NCBI RefSeq assembly: GCF_001428105.1 | Contig: NZ_LMSJ01000031.1 | Location: 200-63,621, forward strand | Length of the DNA stretch: 63,422 nt | Direction: 5' to 3' | Source: Paenibacillus sp. Soil766 | GTDB lineage: Bacteria > Bacillota > Bacilli > Paenibacillales > NBRC-103111 | Shown here: positions 25,242-34,417 of the stretch, piece by piece | Position numbering within the stretch: the first letter of the stretch is position 1 | How the letters are laid out: each line of letters begins with the position of its first letter | Translations under genes and position numbers: made by a program | Notes under the pieces: model-generated | What the model saw: the letters and a program-made list of their open reading frames with translations, nothing else | What the model was told of the DNA's origin: nothing | The model's database searches: none

Positions 25242-25315
25242 ACTTTCACAAACTGAGGCCATATGAAATCTGCCTTAACCTTTATTAAGTTGATCTTTAA
25301 GCGAGTATCTCTCTG

Positions 25316-26251
25316 CTAGCTCAGAAGCTCCTTTTCATAGAAGCCCATTTGGAAAGATGCTGTCATTCCAGCTCTCTCGTATAATCTGTTGGCACCAGTC
25401 AAGCTCGCCGCATCCACGCTAAGCTGCACATGCTCGATTCCCTGTTCGTAACACGCTTGGAATACGGTTTGCAGCAATGCGAGACCGGTCCCGCTTTTGC
25501 GCCATGCACGTCTAACGCCGAGCAGGTCGACAAAGACATGGTCTTTGAAGTTTTTACTGATGATGAAACCAACAAGCTCATCGCCATCATACGCTGAAAA
25601 CCAAAGTTTACGATCATATTGGTCGCCACTCTTGGCTGCCACCCATGCCTCATAGGTTGTTTCCCGATAACGATTCGTATCCTGAAACGCTTCACAATAA
25701 GCTGCATAAAGAGCCGGTTCACTGCCTGGTTTGGACGGGCAAATCATGATTGAATCAGCCGTCGACACAATCGTTTGAGGGCCTTTCAGTTCCATGGTCA
25801 TCCGGCTGTAAAGCCTTTTAAACCTGTATCCCCTATCCTCCACCAGCGAAACCGCACGCTTATTGTTAACTGGAATTACATTGGATAGATGCCAAACTAC
25901 CTCAGGCTGCTCCGCCTTGTATTGCAATGCCCGCTCTTCCATCTGACCCAAAAGCACACTACCAAGGCCTTGACCAATGAACGAAGGATGGACATAACCG
26001 TAGAAAGATAGTTTACCTGTCTGATCCTCCTCCAGAAACCCAAAGCTCACGATTTGATCGTCCACGAAGATGACCCATGTATTAGTCGAAAGCGGAATCC
26101 CATTTAGTATCTCGATCGTATCCTCAATAACAATATCTGGAACACCATATTCTGCAATATCGCACGCCATAATGAGATCTGTAATCGCAGCGGCGTCTTC
26201 AAGAACTGCAGGTCTACTATGATTAATCCATGTATTCGGTAAGTTTGTCAT
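25316..26251 (-). CDS. Tandem-GNAT acetyltransferase
   Basis: A 311-residue protein with two GNAT folds. The first has the acetyl-CoA loop in HPSFIGQGLGSVLL (~residues 88-101). The second has VRRAWRKSGTGLALLQ (~residues 254-269), and the protein ends in the usual NRLYERAGM motif. Two-domain GNATs include the mycothiol synthase family, but substrate specificity cannot be read from the sequence. It has its own RBS (GAGGAA) and terminator. It lies in the inserted block between yebA and guaA, upstream of the RHS gene in the same direction, and may have come in with it. Confidence 0.85.
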   Translation of the reverse strand: MTNLPNTWINHSRPAVLEDAAAITDLIMACDIAEYGVPDIVIEDTIEILNGIPLSTNTWVIFVDDQIVSFGFLEEDQTGKLSFYGYVHPSFIGQGLGSVLLGQMEERALQYKAEQPEVVWHLSNVIPVNNKRAVSLVEDRGYRFKRLYSRMTMELKGPQTIVSTADSIMICPSKPGSEPALYAAYCEAFQDTNRYRETTYEAWVAAKSGDQYDRKLWFSAYDGDELVGFIISKNFKDHVFVDLLGVRRAWRKSGTGLALLQTVFQACYEQGIEHVQLSVDAASLTGANRLYERAGMTASFQMGFYEKELLS

Positions 26252-26422
26252 ACTGTTATAATTCCTCGTTTCTATATGGATACGACCAATTATATCACGA
26301 GGAGACCATTCAGTGGATCTGGCGCTATTGCTTATACCTACAAATGCACGAGCGTCTGTCAGGCAACAAAGCTATTCAACCAAGAGCATGAAATGAAAAT
26401 CAACAACTGATGTACAGCGGAT

Positions 26423-28816
26423 TTATTGTGTCTTTTGAATGGCTTTCCAAATCGCTGTAATTTCCCGCTTCGAATAGGCCAAAGCACGCGCCGGATCGTA
26501 GCGGACACTTTCATAGATGTGAGCGAAAGCCATCAGTGCCTGTTGCTGCCCTTGATGGGTCACCTTCAGATTCATGACATATTCGCGTACCGTTTGATTG
26601 GCAGGCTTAGCACCGTATTTGCGGAAAAGCTGCCTCCACAATCGATCCATATACGGCGTAATCGGATGCTGTTGATTTGAAGATCCCTTGTTGTAACTGG
26701 GGAACTCCTCCGTTCTACGCAACAAGTATCCTTGCCGTCTTAATACGAAAAACATACCAACAAGCAAACAGATACTCCCGATAACAACGAAAACAGCACG
26801 CTTATAAGCCCTTACTACTTGGATGAGATTATTCTTCATCGTATGCAACCATTCACCCGATTTGGTGATGACGGATGTAGTCACCGGCGTATTCGTAAGG
26901 GAAGCTGTCATCCCTAGCTGCTCCATTGTTTCTGTCGTCAACATATCTCTGGGCTGATCCACGGATATGCCTGAGAAGCCAGGTGTCGGCTCGAATGGCA
27001 CCCACCCCATCGAAGGGAAATAGACTTCAACCCAAGAATGCGCATCTTGATTGCGGACAACAACCTCTTGCAGCCCATTGTCATCAGTGGCATTGACAGA
27101 CCCTTGAGCATACCCCTTCACCCACCGAGCGGGTACCCCGACAGAACGAAGCATAACGACCATAGCCGTGGAAAAATGATCACAATACCCTGTTCGATCA
27201 ACGAACAGAAAATGACTAACGAAATCTTCGCTGCGGCTAGGATTGGTAGGCTTTTCGAGACTATAGGGAAAGGTTTGGCTCAGGTATTGCTCGATTGCTA
27301 CGGCCTTGGCATAAGGAGTCAACCGATTATCGGTGACTTGCTCGGCCATGCTCCGTACCGTCCGCGGTAGTGTTGCTGGCAATTGCAAATATTCGCTAGT
27401 TATCTCTTCTGGATAAGCGCCGATGTCTGTGTTCAATAGATCCGGATTTTCCTTAACGGGTTGAACGGTGACTTTGTAGTACGATAGCGGTTCTGCGATC
27501 TCCGGTAAAGTCGTTAAGCCACTCGTTTCGGAAGTCAGAAGACTACCCGATGACAACGGCTTCCCTTTTTCGCTCAAAAGCGTATCTACGCTTCGCAGTT
27601 GACCACCAACGAATAATTGTTTAGTCGCTGACTTTCCATTCAGCAAAATCTCTTGCTCCACGACGGGTAAAATTGACGATGGAGCAGAGGCTTTAAAAGG
27701 CTCTAGCTTCTGAGTAGGCTGAGTCCAGCCTTTGCCATCGTAGAAGCTTTTGGATTCACCGCGCCAGTAGGTTAATTCGGAGGTTCTGGCCGTAAACACT
27801 GGCGAAGTGTCCACTTGGAGTGGACCGCCTAAGGACGTATCATTTTGGCCATAACCCGAAGTCGCTACAACCGGGCTTACTCCCGCCTCTTCCTCATAAA
27901 GCTCAAACAAACGATCATACCAATGCGCCCAGCTCACTGGCTTCATCAAAGGCTCGGACTCGGTTTGTTTCGCCGACAACCAGCCAACGCCAGACAACAT
28001 ACCAACAACGACCACGCTAACGATCAGCCATTGCAAATAACTGCGTGAACGTACAATTGTGACACGATAGGTCTGTTCGATTCTGGAAAGATTGAGAAGT
28101 GCCATCAGAAGCAGCCCATAACCTAGTGTGCGTATGATTCCTTGCACGGTATCTGCCCCTAATACGAGCTGTATCCCTACGAGATAGATCAAAGTAGCCA
28201 TCACAAACCAAAGACTATGCTGTCTTTGGAGCATTAGCGCTTGAACAACCGAGAGAAGCAATGCCCATCCCATTAGAAACAGGAGCGTACGCATTTCACC
28301 GCTGATCAGATCAAAATGAGCCTGTACGATATATACAAAATCTTGCGCGAGCGTTCTCACCAACGAGAGAATCCATCCTCCAGCAAGCAAGGTCTCACGG
28401 TTAAACATATAGCCAATAAAAACCACGATAATACTGCACTTTGCCAGCCATCCCCATCCATAAGGGACCCGGAAGCAATCCAGTGCAAGACACAGCGCAA
28501 ACACAACAAGTATCGGTCCAATTTGGATCATCTCATCGCCCATCCAAGCCAAAGGTCGCAACCATTCTGAGAGAAGGAGGAAGAGCAGCAGGGTGATGAG
28601 GCCGTCTCGGAAAAGACTATTGTGTGCTGGCGGCAGGTTGTCTGCGCGGAAGATGAGCTGTGATGGGGTGCTGGATGATCGATCTGGGTGTGAAGTACCT
28701 GAGTCCGAAGTGCCTAATTGCCAATTGTCTGAGTGCGAGGTACCAGTATGCTCCTTAAAAAAGGGCGAAGTACGCGAGCGCGCGGGTAACCCGCGGCGTG
28801 GTTCAAGCGGTTGCAT
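26423..28816 (-). CDS. yebA: Transglutaminase-like membrane protein (YebA/TgpA type)
   Basis: A 797-residue membrane protein. After a ~65-residue hydrophilic N-terminus come several hydrophobic segments (~70-260). An extracytoplasmic region contains a transglutaminase-core domain with catalytic Cys in RTGYCDHFSTAMVVM (~residue 544), His in QDAHSWVEVYFPSMG (~591) and Asp/Glu just after. One more membrane helix (~690) precedes a DUF4129-like tail. The start at 28816 overlaps the end of yeaD by 14 bp; an alternative GTG lies at 28825. It is the last gene of yeaC-yeaD-yebA and in B. subtilis lies just before guaA. The role is not established; it probably works with the YeaC ATPase and YeaD. Confidence 0.92.
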   Translation of the reverse strand: MQPLEPRRGLPARSRTSPFFKEHTGTSHSDNWQLGTSDSGTSHPDRSSSTPSQLIFRADNLPPAHNSLFRDGLITLLLFLLLSEWLRPLAWMGDEMIQIGPILVVFALCLALDCFRVPYGWGWLAKCSIIVVFIGYMFNRETLLAGGWILSLVRTLAQDFVYIVQAHFDLISGEMRTLLFLMGWALLLSVVQALMLQRQHSLWFVMATLIYLVGIQLVLGADTVQGIIRTLGYGLLLMALLNLSRIEQTYRVTIVRSRSYLQWLIVSVVVVGMLSGVGWLSAKQTESEPLMKPVSWAHWYDRLFELYEEEAGVSPVVATSGYGQNDTSLGGPLQVDTSPVFTARTSELTYWRGESKSFYDGKGWTQPTQKLEPFKASAPSSILPVVEQEILLNGKSATKQLFVGGQLRSVDTLLSEKGKPLSSGSLLTSETSGLTTLPEIAEPLSYYKVTVQPVKENPDLLNTDIGAYPEEITSEYLQLPATLPRTVRSMAEQVTDNRLTPYAKAVAIEQYLSQTFPYSLEKPTNPSRSEDFVSHFLFVDRTGYCDHFSTAMVVMLRSVGVPARWVKGYAQGSVNATDDNGLQEVVVRNQDAHSWVEVYFPSMGWVPFEPTPGFSGISVDQPRDMLTTETMEQLGMTASLTNTPVTTSVITKSGEWLHTMKNNLIQVVRAYKRAVFVVIGSICLLVGMFFVLRRQGYLLRRTEEFPSYNKGSSNQQHPITPYMDRLWRQLFRKYGAKPANQTVREYVMNLKVTHQGQQQALMAFAHIYESVRYDPARALAYSKREITAIWKAIQKTQ

Positions 28817-30014
28817 CCTGGGCACCCCCTTGCCTTGGCCACTGGCTCTGCGGATGCGGCACTTCCGTGAAGGAGCAGCCTGCGGCCTGCAGCTGCGAAG
28901 CCCCCTCTCGCTCTGCGACCGAGAGGGAAGGCCGCGCGTGCACGTAGATCACGTGCACGGCTCGGCGCCTGGTGCCGCTATCTGCGATTGCGCGCACCAG
29001 CGCCACATCCAGCGTCGATGTGATGCACAGCATCGACGCATGCAGCGGCAAGTCTGCCGCCTCTTTCCTGACGAGGTCAGGAAAGGGAATGGCGGGCTTG
29101 CCGCCAACGCTCGCGAGTACTTCGTACGCGAGCGTCAGGTCGGGGCGAATCGTCGGGGCGATTCGCCTGGTGTTAGCGCTGCTGCAGGCGAAGCCGCAGC
29201 TCTCTCGCCCATTGGCGGCGGCTTCGAAGAACCCCGCCGCCAGGGCGACGCCCTTCTCCAGCAGCGGCTGCGCCGCTTGGGCTGGACCCGCCGCAGGCGT
29301 AACATCGAGCAGCAGCATCCACTTCGTGGAGGCGGCCTGCTCGGGGTCTTTGGTCATCAGACGGCTCAGACGAGCCGTCGATTTCCAGTGAATGCGGTGA
29401 TACGGATCACCGCTGACGTAATCACGAACGGAGCTGATCAGCGGCGTTTCTGCTTTGGAACTCCGCGTTGTAGAACCTTCCTCCGATTGGAAAGTCATCC
29501 CGCTTCGGCCCAATGCATCCGGCCGCGGATACACAACATAGCGCTGTAAATCTTCCCTCTGTACTTTGCGAAGGGCGAAGCCAAAGAGGTCCCCTGCCGC
29601 AGCTTCAAAGTGAGCAAAGCGGTAGCTGCCTCGCATCAGATGGGTCATTTTGTAAGGCAGCAGAATGGTCTTCTGAAACCAAGGGAACAGCAGCTTGCTG
29701 TACGTCAGCTTTTTCCCGTTTCCTTCATGGATCCACGTTTCTTTCAACAGCAGCCACGGTAAGGGAACCCACGATCGATGTTGGACCTCCAACAAGATCG
29801 TCACCTCTTCACCCGCTAGAAACACATCACCTGACAGCCGCCGATTCATGTTCAAACCTTTTAGCGCAAATACATAAAACAATCCTGCCTGTAGCCAGAT
29901 CAAGGATAAACAGATGCCTAGATACCACGCAGCAAATCCACCTTGGCGATAAGCCAAATAGATCACCAACACACAACTTATGAGCAATAGCGTCGTCTTC
30001 CCCCAGCTTTTCAT
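28803..30014 (-). CDS. yeaD: DUF58 domain protein (YeaD-like)
   Basis: A 403-residue protein with two N-terminal membrane helices (about 8-25 and 30-55) followed by a cytoplasmic or outer region containing DUF58 (~180-290; signature around VRDYVSGDPYHRIHWKSTAR). It belongs to the MoxR-DUF58-transglutaminase gene set, in which the AAA ATPase is thought to act as a chaperone for the associated DUF58 and membrane proteins. Its stop overlaps the yebA start, and only 10 bp separate it from yeaC, so all three are one operon. The C-terminal third is encoded by unusually GC-rich DNA (28,800-29,350). Confidence 0.92.
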   Translation of the reverse strand: MKSWGKTTLLLISCVLVIYLAYRQGGFAAWYLGICLSLIWLQAGLFYVFALKGLNMNRRLSGDVFLAGEEVTILLEVQHRSWVPLPWLLLKETWIHEGNGKKLTYSKLLFPWFQKTILLPYKMTHLMRGSYRFAHFEAAAGDLFGFALRKVQREDLQRYVVYPRPDALGRSGMTFQSEEGSTTRSSKAETPLISSVRDYVSGDPYHRIHWKSTARLSRLMTKDPEQAASTKWMLLLDVTPAAGPAQAAQPLLEKGVALAAGFFEAAANGRESCGFACSSANTRRIAPTIRPDLTLAYEVLASVGGKPAIPFPDLVRKEAADLPLHASMLCITSTLDVALVRAIADSGTRRRAVHVIYVHARPSLSVAEREGASQLQAAGCSFTEVPHPQSQWPRQGGAQDATA

Positions 30015-30024
30015 GTCATGGCCC

Positions 30025-31002
30025 CTACTTCACTGTGACGTAACGAAGAACTGGTGTTTGCATGCCATCTAGTAAGCCCTGAAGAATAAATTCTGCCGAA
30101 CGGCCCATCATGCGTGCATCCGAGGTGAGAATAAGCCGGTGCGTCCACACAGGTAGAATCAAATCTTTAATATCATCCGGAATAACAAAGGTTCTCCCTT
30201 TCACATAAGCCGCCGTTTGTGCAGCACGCATCAAGGCATAAGACGCCCTCGGACTTGCCCCGATGTAAAAATCAGCATGATCCCGCGTAGCTAAGGCTAA
30301 GCGAACGATAAAATCTTTCAACGTGTTATCCACATGGATCATGGCCGCTTCTTTCTGTAATTGCACAAACTCATCCTGCACAATAACTGGCTTCAAGCTT
30401 TCCAACGGGTGGCGATCCTGTAGTCGATCCAACATCAGAATCTCTTGATCATGTGTCGGATATCCAAGCGACAGCTTCATCATAAACCGATCCATCTGCG
30501 CTTCTGGCAGCGCATAGGTGCCTTCATAATCCATCGGATTTTGTGTAGCGATGACAACGAATGGCTTCGGCAACTCATAACTAGTGCCATCAATGGTCAC
30601 TCGTTTTTCTTCCATCGCTTCAAGGAAAGCAGACTGCGTCTTCGGAGAAGTCCGATTACATTCATCCGCAAGTACCACGGACGTCATTAATGGCCCTGGA
30701 CGAAACTCAAACTCATTGCTTTTTACATTAAAAACAGAAACACCGGTCACATCGGAAGGAAGCAAATCTGGCGTACATTGAATTCTCTTAAACTCGCATC
30801 CGATCGTTTTCGCTAACGCGCGTGCTAGCATCGTTTTGCCTACACCAGGAACGTCCTCTAACAGTAGATGCCCGCCGCTCAACATCGCGATAAAAGCTTT
30901 CTCTATCGTTTCTCTTTTACCAACTATCACTTTCTCTACGTTCATGATCATCCGTTCCACAAGAGGCTGCGGTTGATCGAATATTCGGGTTTTCGATGCC
31001 AT
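30025..31002 (-). CDS. yeaC: MoxR-family AAA+ ATPase (YeaC-like)
   Basis: A 325-residue AAA_3/MoxR ATPase. Walker A is VPGVGKT (51-57), Walker B lies in VLADECNR and sensor motifs follow (ATQNPMDYEGTYALPEAQMD, a strong MoxR signature). MoxR proteins are chaperone-like ATPases that help assemble or mature partner complexes. The start MASKTRIF at 31002 has AAAGGAGG ten bases away; an in-frame TTG upstream is not needed. It heads the yeaC-yeaD-yebA operon, and the ancestral order continues to guaA. Confidence 0.93.
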   Translation of the reverse strand: MASKTRIFDQPQPLVERMIMNVEKVIVGKRETIEKAFIAMLSGGHLLLEDVPGVGKTMLARALAKTIGCEFKRIQCTPDLLPSDVTGVSVFNVKSNEFEFRPGPLMTSVVLADECNRTSPKTQSAFLEAMEEKRVTIDGTSYELPKPFVVIATQNPMDYEGTYALPEAQMDRFMMKLSLGYPTHDQEILMLDRLQDRHPLESLKPVIVQDEFVQLQKEAAMIHVDNTLKDFIVRLALATRDHADFYIGASPRASYALMRAAQTAAYVKGRTFVIPDDIKDLILPVWTHRLILTSDARMMGRSAEFILQGLLDGMQTPVLRYVTVK

Positions 31003-31066
31003 AGACAAGAAGCCTCCTTTATAAGGGTATGCTTCTAGTTTTTCCAGCTCTCTACTCTTTTAGACA

Positions 31067-32530
31067 TTATCCTCCCATTGCAAATAGAGAGTTTTTGAGA
31101 ATACTATTATTTTCTTTGAAAAAGTGGAGAGGACGCAGCGCCATAGAAACCTCACGGTAGTCGGGATCGATCACAGCATTCGTAATACGTCCGCCAAGGG
31201 ATACGATCGTTTTGCGCAGGGGTACGATAATTTGATCATCCTGCAGGTTCATATCCGCCAACGAATAAGTGGCTGTTTGCCTACCTAATGTGTACAAACT
31301 AATGCTTCTATTCACGAGATCATAGTCCATATCATAAATGCCATAGTGGGCATTGGCTGTTTTCGTATCTGCTTGCCACTCCACTTTCCCACCCATCTTC
31401 TCGATTAGATAGCGCAGAGGCAATTCTATTTGATTCGCATGCAGCTTATAAATGGAAGGTTCTATGGTAAACGTATTACCTCCGAGTACATGAACCTGCA
31501 GGGGTAAAGCAGCTTGCTTGGCGAGAAGGCGTGCAGCCTCGGCTTCTTCTTCCTTCTTAGCTTTAGCTTTCTCTTCAGCTTCTGCCTCTAGCTTCTGAGC
31601 GAGGAGCTTTTCCTCCTTCTTGGCAAGCTCAGTTGAACTAGGGTGAGCGACCGCATATTGCTGCGTCTGTTCTACCAGCTCTTGAAAATGTTTCAAACTC
31701 ATGTTCCGCGACCATTTCGGCTTCGTGATCGTGAATTGTTTGGGTTTCACTTGTTCCGTCAACGTAGCGAACGCGTATCCTAGCTTTTTGTAATAGCTAA
31801 TCACTTGAGGTAATACTTGGACGGAAGATTCGTGCCCCGTTCCATCATGAAACAAAATATTAATCTCGTGATCAAGGGGGGAAGCTTTCACCGTCTGCCA
31901 AATTTCATTTACCGGCACGTTCGCTCTCTTAGAGTCTCCACTGTCGACATTCCAGTCATGTACGATATAACCGGCTTGTTCCATGAGGTAATAGTAGTTC
32001 GCATCGAAATTCGTAGCCGTACCGCCAGGCGCACGCACGAGTTGAGGTCGTATCCCCACGATATTTGAAATAACGTCCTCGCTGCGCTGGATTTGGTTCC
32101 AAAAGGTTTGAAAATCACCATAAAGCTCTTTATACACATGATTATAAGTATGATTGCCGATGGCATGACCGTCGTTTACGATTCTCTTGAGTTCAGCTGG
32201 ATGCGCTTTCGCTTGTTCACCCAGTACAAAGAACGTTGCTTTAACATCTTCTTTATCTAAAATATCCAGCACCTGATTCGTCAACTTGCTAGGACCATCA
32301 TCAAACGTCAGATACACAGTAGGTTGCTCCGGTGTTACGTAATTCCGCTCACTCTTCAGTCGCTTCCCTGCTTGAAGCTGCCCAAACGCCTCTTGCACGG
32401 CTGGATCCCCTTCATTGTCCGCGGCTTGGGCTGGCATCCTACCAACCAAAAGTGAAACTAGTAAAACAACAACCATCATGATTTGAAATCGTAATCGTCC
32501 GTTGTTTGGGGCTTGTACCTGTGAGCGCAT
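31067..32530 (-). CDS. Polysaccharide deacetylase with stalk-type C-terminal domain
   Basis: A 487-residue exported enzyme. A signal peptide (1-38, ending GRMPAQAA) precedes a NodB-type carbohydrate esterase 4 domain (~65-265) with its metal- and acid-base motifs TFDDGP, HTYNH, RAPGG, DWNVDSGD and ILFHDG, all intact. A Lys/Glu-rich coiled coil (~295-335) links it to a copper amine oxidase-like domain (~345-470). It probably removes acetyl groups from peptidoglycan or another wall glycan outside the membrane. The start at 32530 was chosen because GGAGGG lies eight bases upstream; the ATG at 32548 overlaps that RBS. No close operon partner. Confidence 0.93.
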   Translation of the reverse strand: MRSQVQAPNNGRLRFQIMMVVVLLVSLLVGRMPAQAADNEGDPAVQEAFGQLQAGKRLKSERNYVTPEQPTVYLTFDDGPSKLTNQVLDILDKEDVKATFFVLGEQAKAHPAELKRIVNDGHAIGNHTYNHVYKELYGDFQTFWNQIQRSEDVISNIVGIRPQLVRAPGGTATNFDANYYYLMEQAGYIVHDWNVDSGDSKRANVPVNEIWQTVKASPLDHEINILFHDGTGHESSVQVLPQVISYYKKLGYAFATLTEQVKPKQFTITKPKWSRNMSLKHFQELVEQTQQYAVAHPSSTELAKKEEKLLAQKLEAEAEEKAKAKKEEEAEAARLLAKQAALPLQVHVLGGNTFTIEPSIYKLHANQIELPLRYLIEKMGGKVEWQADTKTANAHYGIYDMDYDLVNRSISLYTLGRQTATYSLADMNLQDDQIIVPLRKTIVSLGGRITNAVIDPDYREVSMALRPLHFFKENNSILKNSLFAMGG

Positions 32531-32815
32531 CCGATGATCCCTCCGCATGTTCTATCATTTTGATATCTGATAGATTATATGGACGAAGGTGCGGGAGTAT
32601 GACACAAAAAAAACGATCCCTCTCCGTGAGGAGAAGCATCATTTCCAATGCATATATGGTGATGGTAGGCTTCTTGAAAACCGCCTGACGCATCTTCTGT
32701 CCAGCCGTGCGAAACAAGGTTCGACTACCAGCGTCCGCTCCACTCTCTCTACTAACTAGTATCGAGAAATAATATACTTAGCAAGCAAACTAGGGCCAGA
32801 TTTCTATGAAACGCG

Positions 32816-33574
32816 CTAGAAGACAATAATCTCCCCGTCATCAGGCACAACAGCAACTTGCTCCAGGCCTTGCTCCTTCAGGAAAGAACGGAGATGGTGG
32901 CGTTTGAATGTACAATGACTGATTGCATCCATATGCACAGCAATGAGTTTCGTGTTTGGAGACAAATGGGCAATACAAACGATATCTTGGGCAGTCATCG
33001 TGATAATTGTCCCTAACAACATCTGTGCGCGTGGTGTATTCAAGATCGCGACATCCGGTTGGTGTTCACGGAAGGCATCTTCAATTGCTGGCGTGTAAAT
33101 ACAGTCGCCAACGATATAAATGGAACCATCCGATGGTGTGCTTACGATATATCCAGATACAGGACCGAGCAGTTTGGCGGCGAAGCCTGGAGCATGCTGT
33201 CCTTTTACACGTTTCATATGAATGCCGTACCATTCATACGATTCCTGAATCGCATGTACATGAATAAATCCCGCTGCATGTAAGAAGGCTTGATCTTCGG
33301 GTTGACAGAAGACTGGCATACTCTTATCCAGTACGGCTAGGGCCTTCTTGTCCATATGGTCAAAATGGCGATGCGTCAGAAGGATTGCGTCCATGTGTTC
33401 AAAAAAATGAAGCGGAACAGGGAGAGGCGTTAACGGATTTCGGCGAAGTGTACGTGTGAATGGTACCGGCGGGAGTTCGCCTACATCACTTAACATAGGA
33501 TCGATCAGTATTTTTTTACCGTTCATGGTTAAAACCGATGTAGCATTTCGTATATGTTGAAGCGACATAGCCAT
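32816..33574 (-). CDS. MBL-fold metal-dependent hydrolase (UlaG-like)
   Basis: A 252-residue metallo-beta-lactamase-fold hydrolase of the UlaG-like group. Residues ~10-25 carry the first strand (LIDPM after ILIDP) and the metal motif THRHFDHMD follows near residue 68. Further metal ligands are likely in GQHAPG and VGDCIY. The substrate cannot be deduced. The start is at 33574 with AAGGGTG just upstream. The gene is divergent from the TetR regulator gene, and two matching operators lie between them, so it is probably that regulator's target. Confidence 0.85.
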   Translation of the reverse strand: MAMSLQHIRNATSVLTMNGKKILIDPMLSDVGELPPVPFTRTLRRNPLTPLPVPLHFFEHMDAILLTHRHFDHMDKKALAVLDKSMPVFCQPEDQAFLHAAGFIHVHAIQESYEWYGIHMKRVKGQHAPGFAAKLLGPVSGYIVSTPSDGSIYIVGDCIYTPAIEDAFREHQPDVAILNTPRAQMLLGTIITMTAQDIVCIAHLSPNTKLIAVHMDAISHCTFKRHHLRSFLKEQGLEQVAVVPDDGEIIVF

Positions 33575-33597
33575 TGAAATCACCCTTTTTATTTTAA

Positions 33598-33710
33598 TAC
33601 CGACCGGTCTGTTTTAAAATTAGCATAGTTCGTTGTACGAATCAAGCAAATTTTTCCTCCTATTATTTGAATACAACAGGAGAGTATGATAATTTAAGAC
33701 CAATCGGTAC
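33598..33710. promoter_or_regulatory. Paired TetR-type operators
   Basis: TACCGACCGGTCTG at 33598-33611 and, in reverse, AGACCAATCGGTAC at 33697-33710. Both share the near-palindrome TACCGAYYGGTCT and lie at opposite ends of the divergent intergenic region. This is typical for a TetR regulator controlling itself and the divergent gene. Confidence 0.75.
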
Positions 33711-33731
33711 TTTTCGAAATGAGGGATAACT

Positions 33732-34325
33732 ATGGGTAAAGGGCAGGTCACGAAAGAACATATTATTCGCCAGTCCGCTGGCTTATTTAATACGAAGGGG
33801 TTTACAGGTACATCGCTGTCAGAGATTATCGAGCGCTGCAATGTTCGCAAGGGTGGCATCTATAATCATTTCGAAAACAAAGACGAGATTGCGCTGGCCG
33901 CATTTGACTATATGTTTGCACAGTTAAAAAATCTGTTGACTGAGGCTATGTCTGAGCGGTCCACACCAGCAGAAAAAATACTGGCAATCTGTGATGTTTA
34001 TATCGATGTAGTTGAACAAAATATATGGGAAGGCGGATGCCCCCTATTAAATACCGCTGTTGAAAACGATGATGGTCATCCTCTGTTAAAACAAAGAGCC
34101 CAACTTGCAATGCTTGAGCTGATGACGGGTCTTGGGGATATCCTCAGGGAAGGCATAAAACTGGGGCAGTTTCGAAGCGATATCGATGTGGAAGCTGTGA
34201 TCAGTGTGGTAATCGCACTAATCGAAGGCGGGGTTATGTTGAGTAAATTGCATAATGACAATAAATATATCAGGTATTGCACGAACCAAGTAAAGGTGTA
34301 TATCCATAGCGATTTGGCAATCTAG
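33732..34325 (+). CDS. TetR-family transcriptional regulator
   Basis: A 197-residue TetR/AcrR repressor. The N-terminal HTH (~5-50) has the pattern IIRQSAGLFNTKGFTGTSLS, then EIIERCNVRKGGIYNHFENK. The C-terminal ligand domain contains GGCPLLNTAVENDDGHP, seen in the subgroup that regulates small hydrolases and oxidoreductases. A GAGGGA site precedes the ATG. It probably represses itself and the divergent MBL-fold gene through the two TACCGAYYGGTCT operators. The inducer is unknown. Confidence 0.92.
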   Translation: MGKGQVTKEHIIRQSAGLFNTKGFTGTSLSEIIERCNVRKGGIYNHFENKDEIALAAFDYMFAQLKNLLTEAMSERSTPAEKILAICDVYIDVVEQNIWEGGCPLLNTAVENDDGHPLLKQRAQLAMLELMTGLGDILREGIKLGQFRSDIDVEAVISVVIALIEGGVMLSKLHNDNKYIRYCTNQVKVYIHSDLAI

Positions 34326-34347
34326 AAGTCCAAAACAGTATGACATT

Positions 34348-34377
34348 AAAAGCCGCAATAAACCGCGGCTTTTTTTG
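34348..34377 (+). terminator. Terminator of the TetR gene
   Basis: AAAGCCGC-AATAAACC-GCGGCTTTTTTT, starting about 23 bp after the stop codon. The flanking A run may let it also act on the convergent bcp transcript. Confidence 0.88.
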
Positions 34378-34417
34378 AACTTTAGAAAAGTCATTCCGTG
34401 TGCTTTCTAAAATGAGT

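Larger units (their letters stand above)
24643..25315. other. Intergenic region with dispersed repeat
   Basis: No gene is seen. The sequence holds the promoter region of the RHS gene (24,650-24,760), an A/T- and GC-mixed stretch without features to about 24,950, the four-unit repeat at 24955-25140 and the GNAT gene's terminator at 25209-25241. Confidence 0.6.

Noticed and set aside
28593..29549. Long plus-strand open frame opposite yeaD and yebA
   Set aside because: It lies on the complement of a GC-rich coding stretch and its product is Arg/Pro/Cys-rich with no domain. The minus-strand frames match known families.
32506..32688. Short open frames near 32.5-32.7 kb, including a 29-codon ORF starting at about 32600
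   Set aside because: Weak start signals and no recognisable product. The interval probably holds the promoter of the deacetylase gene.
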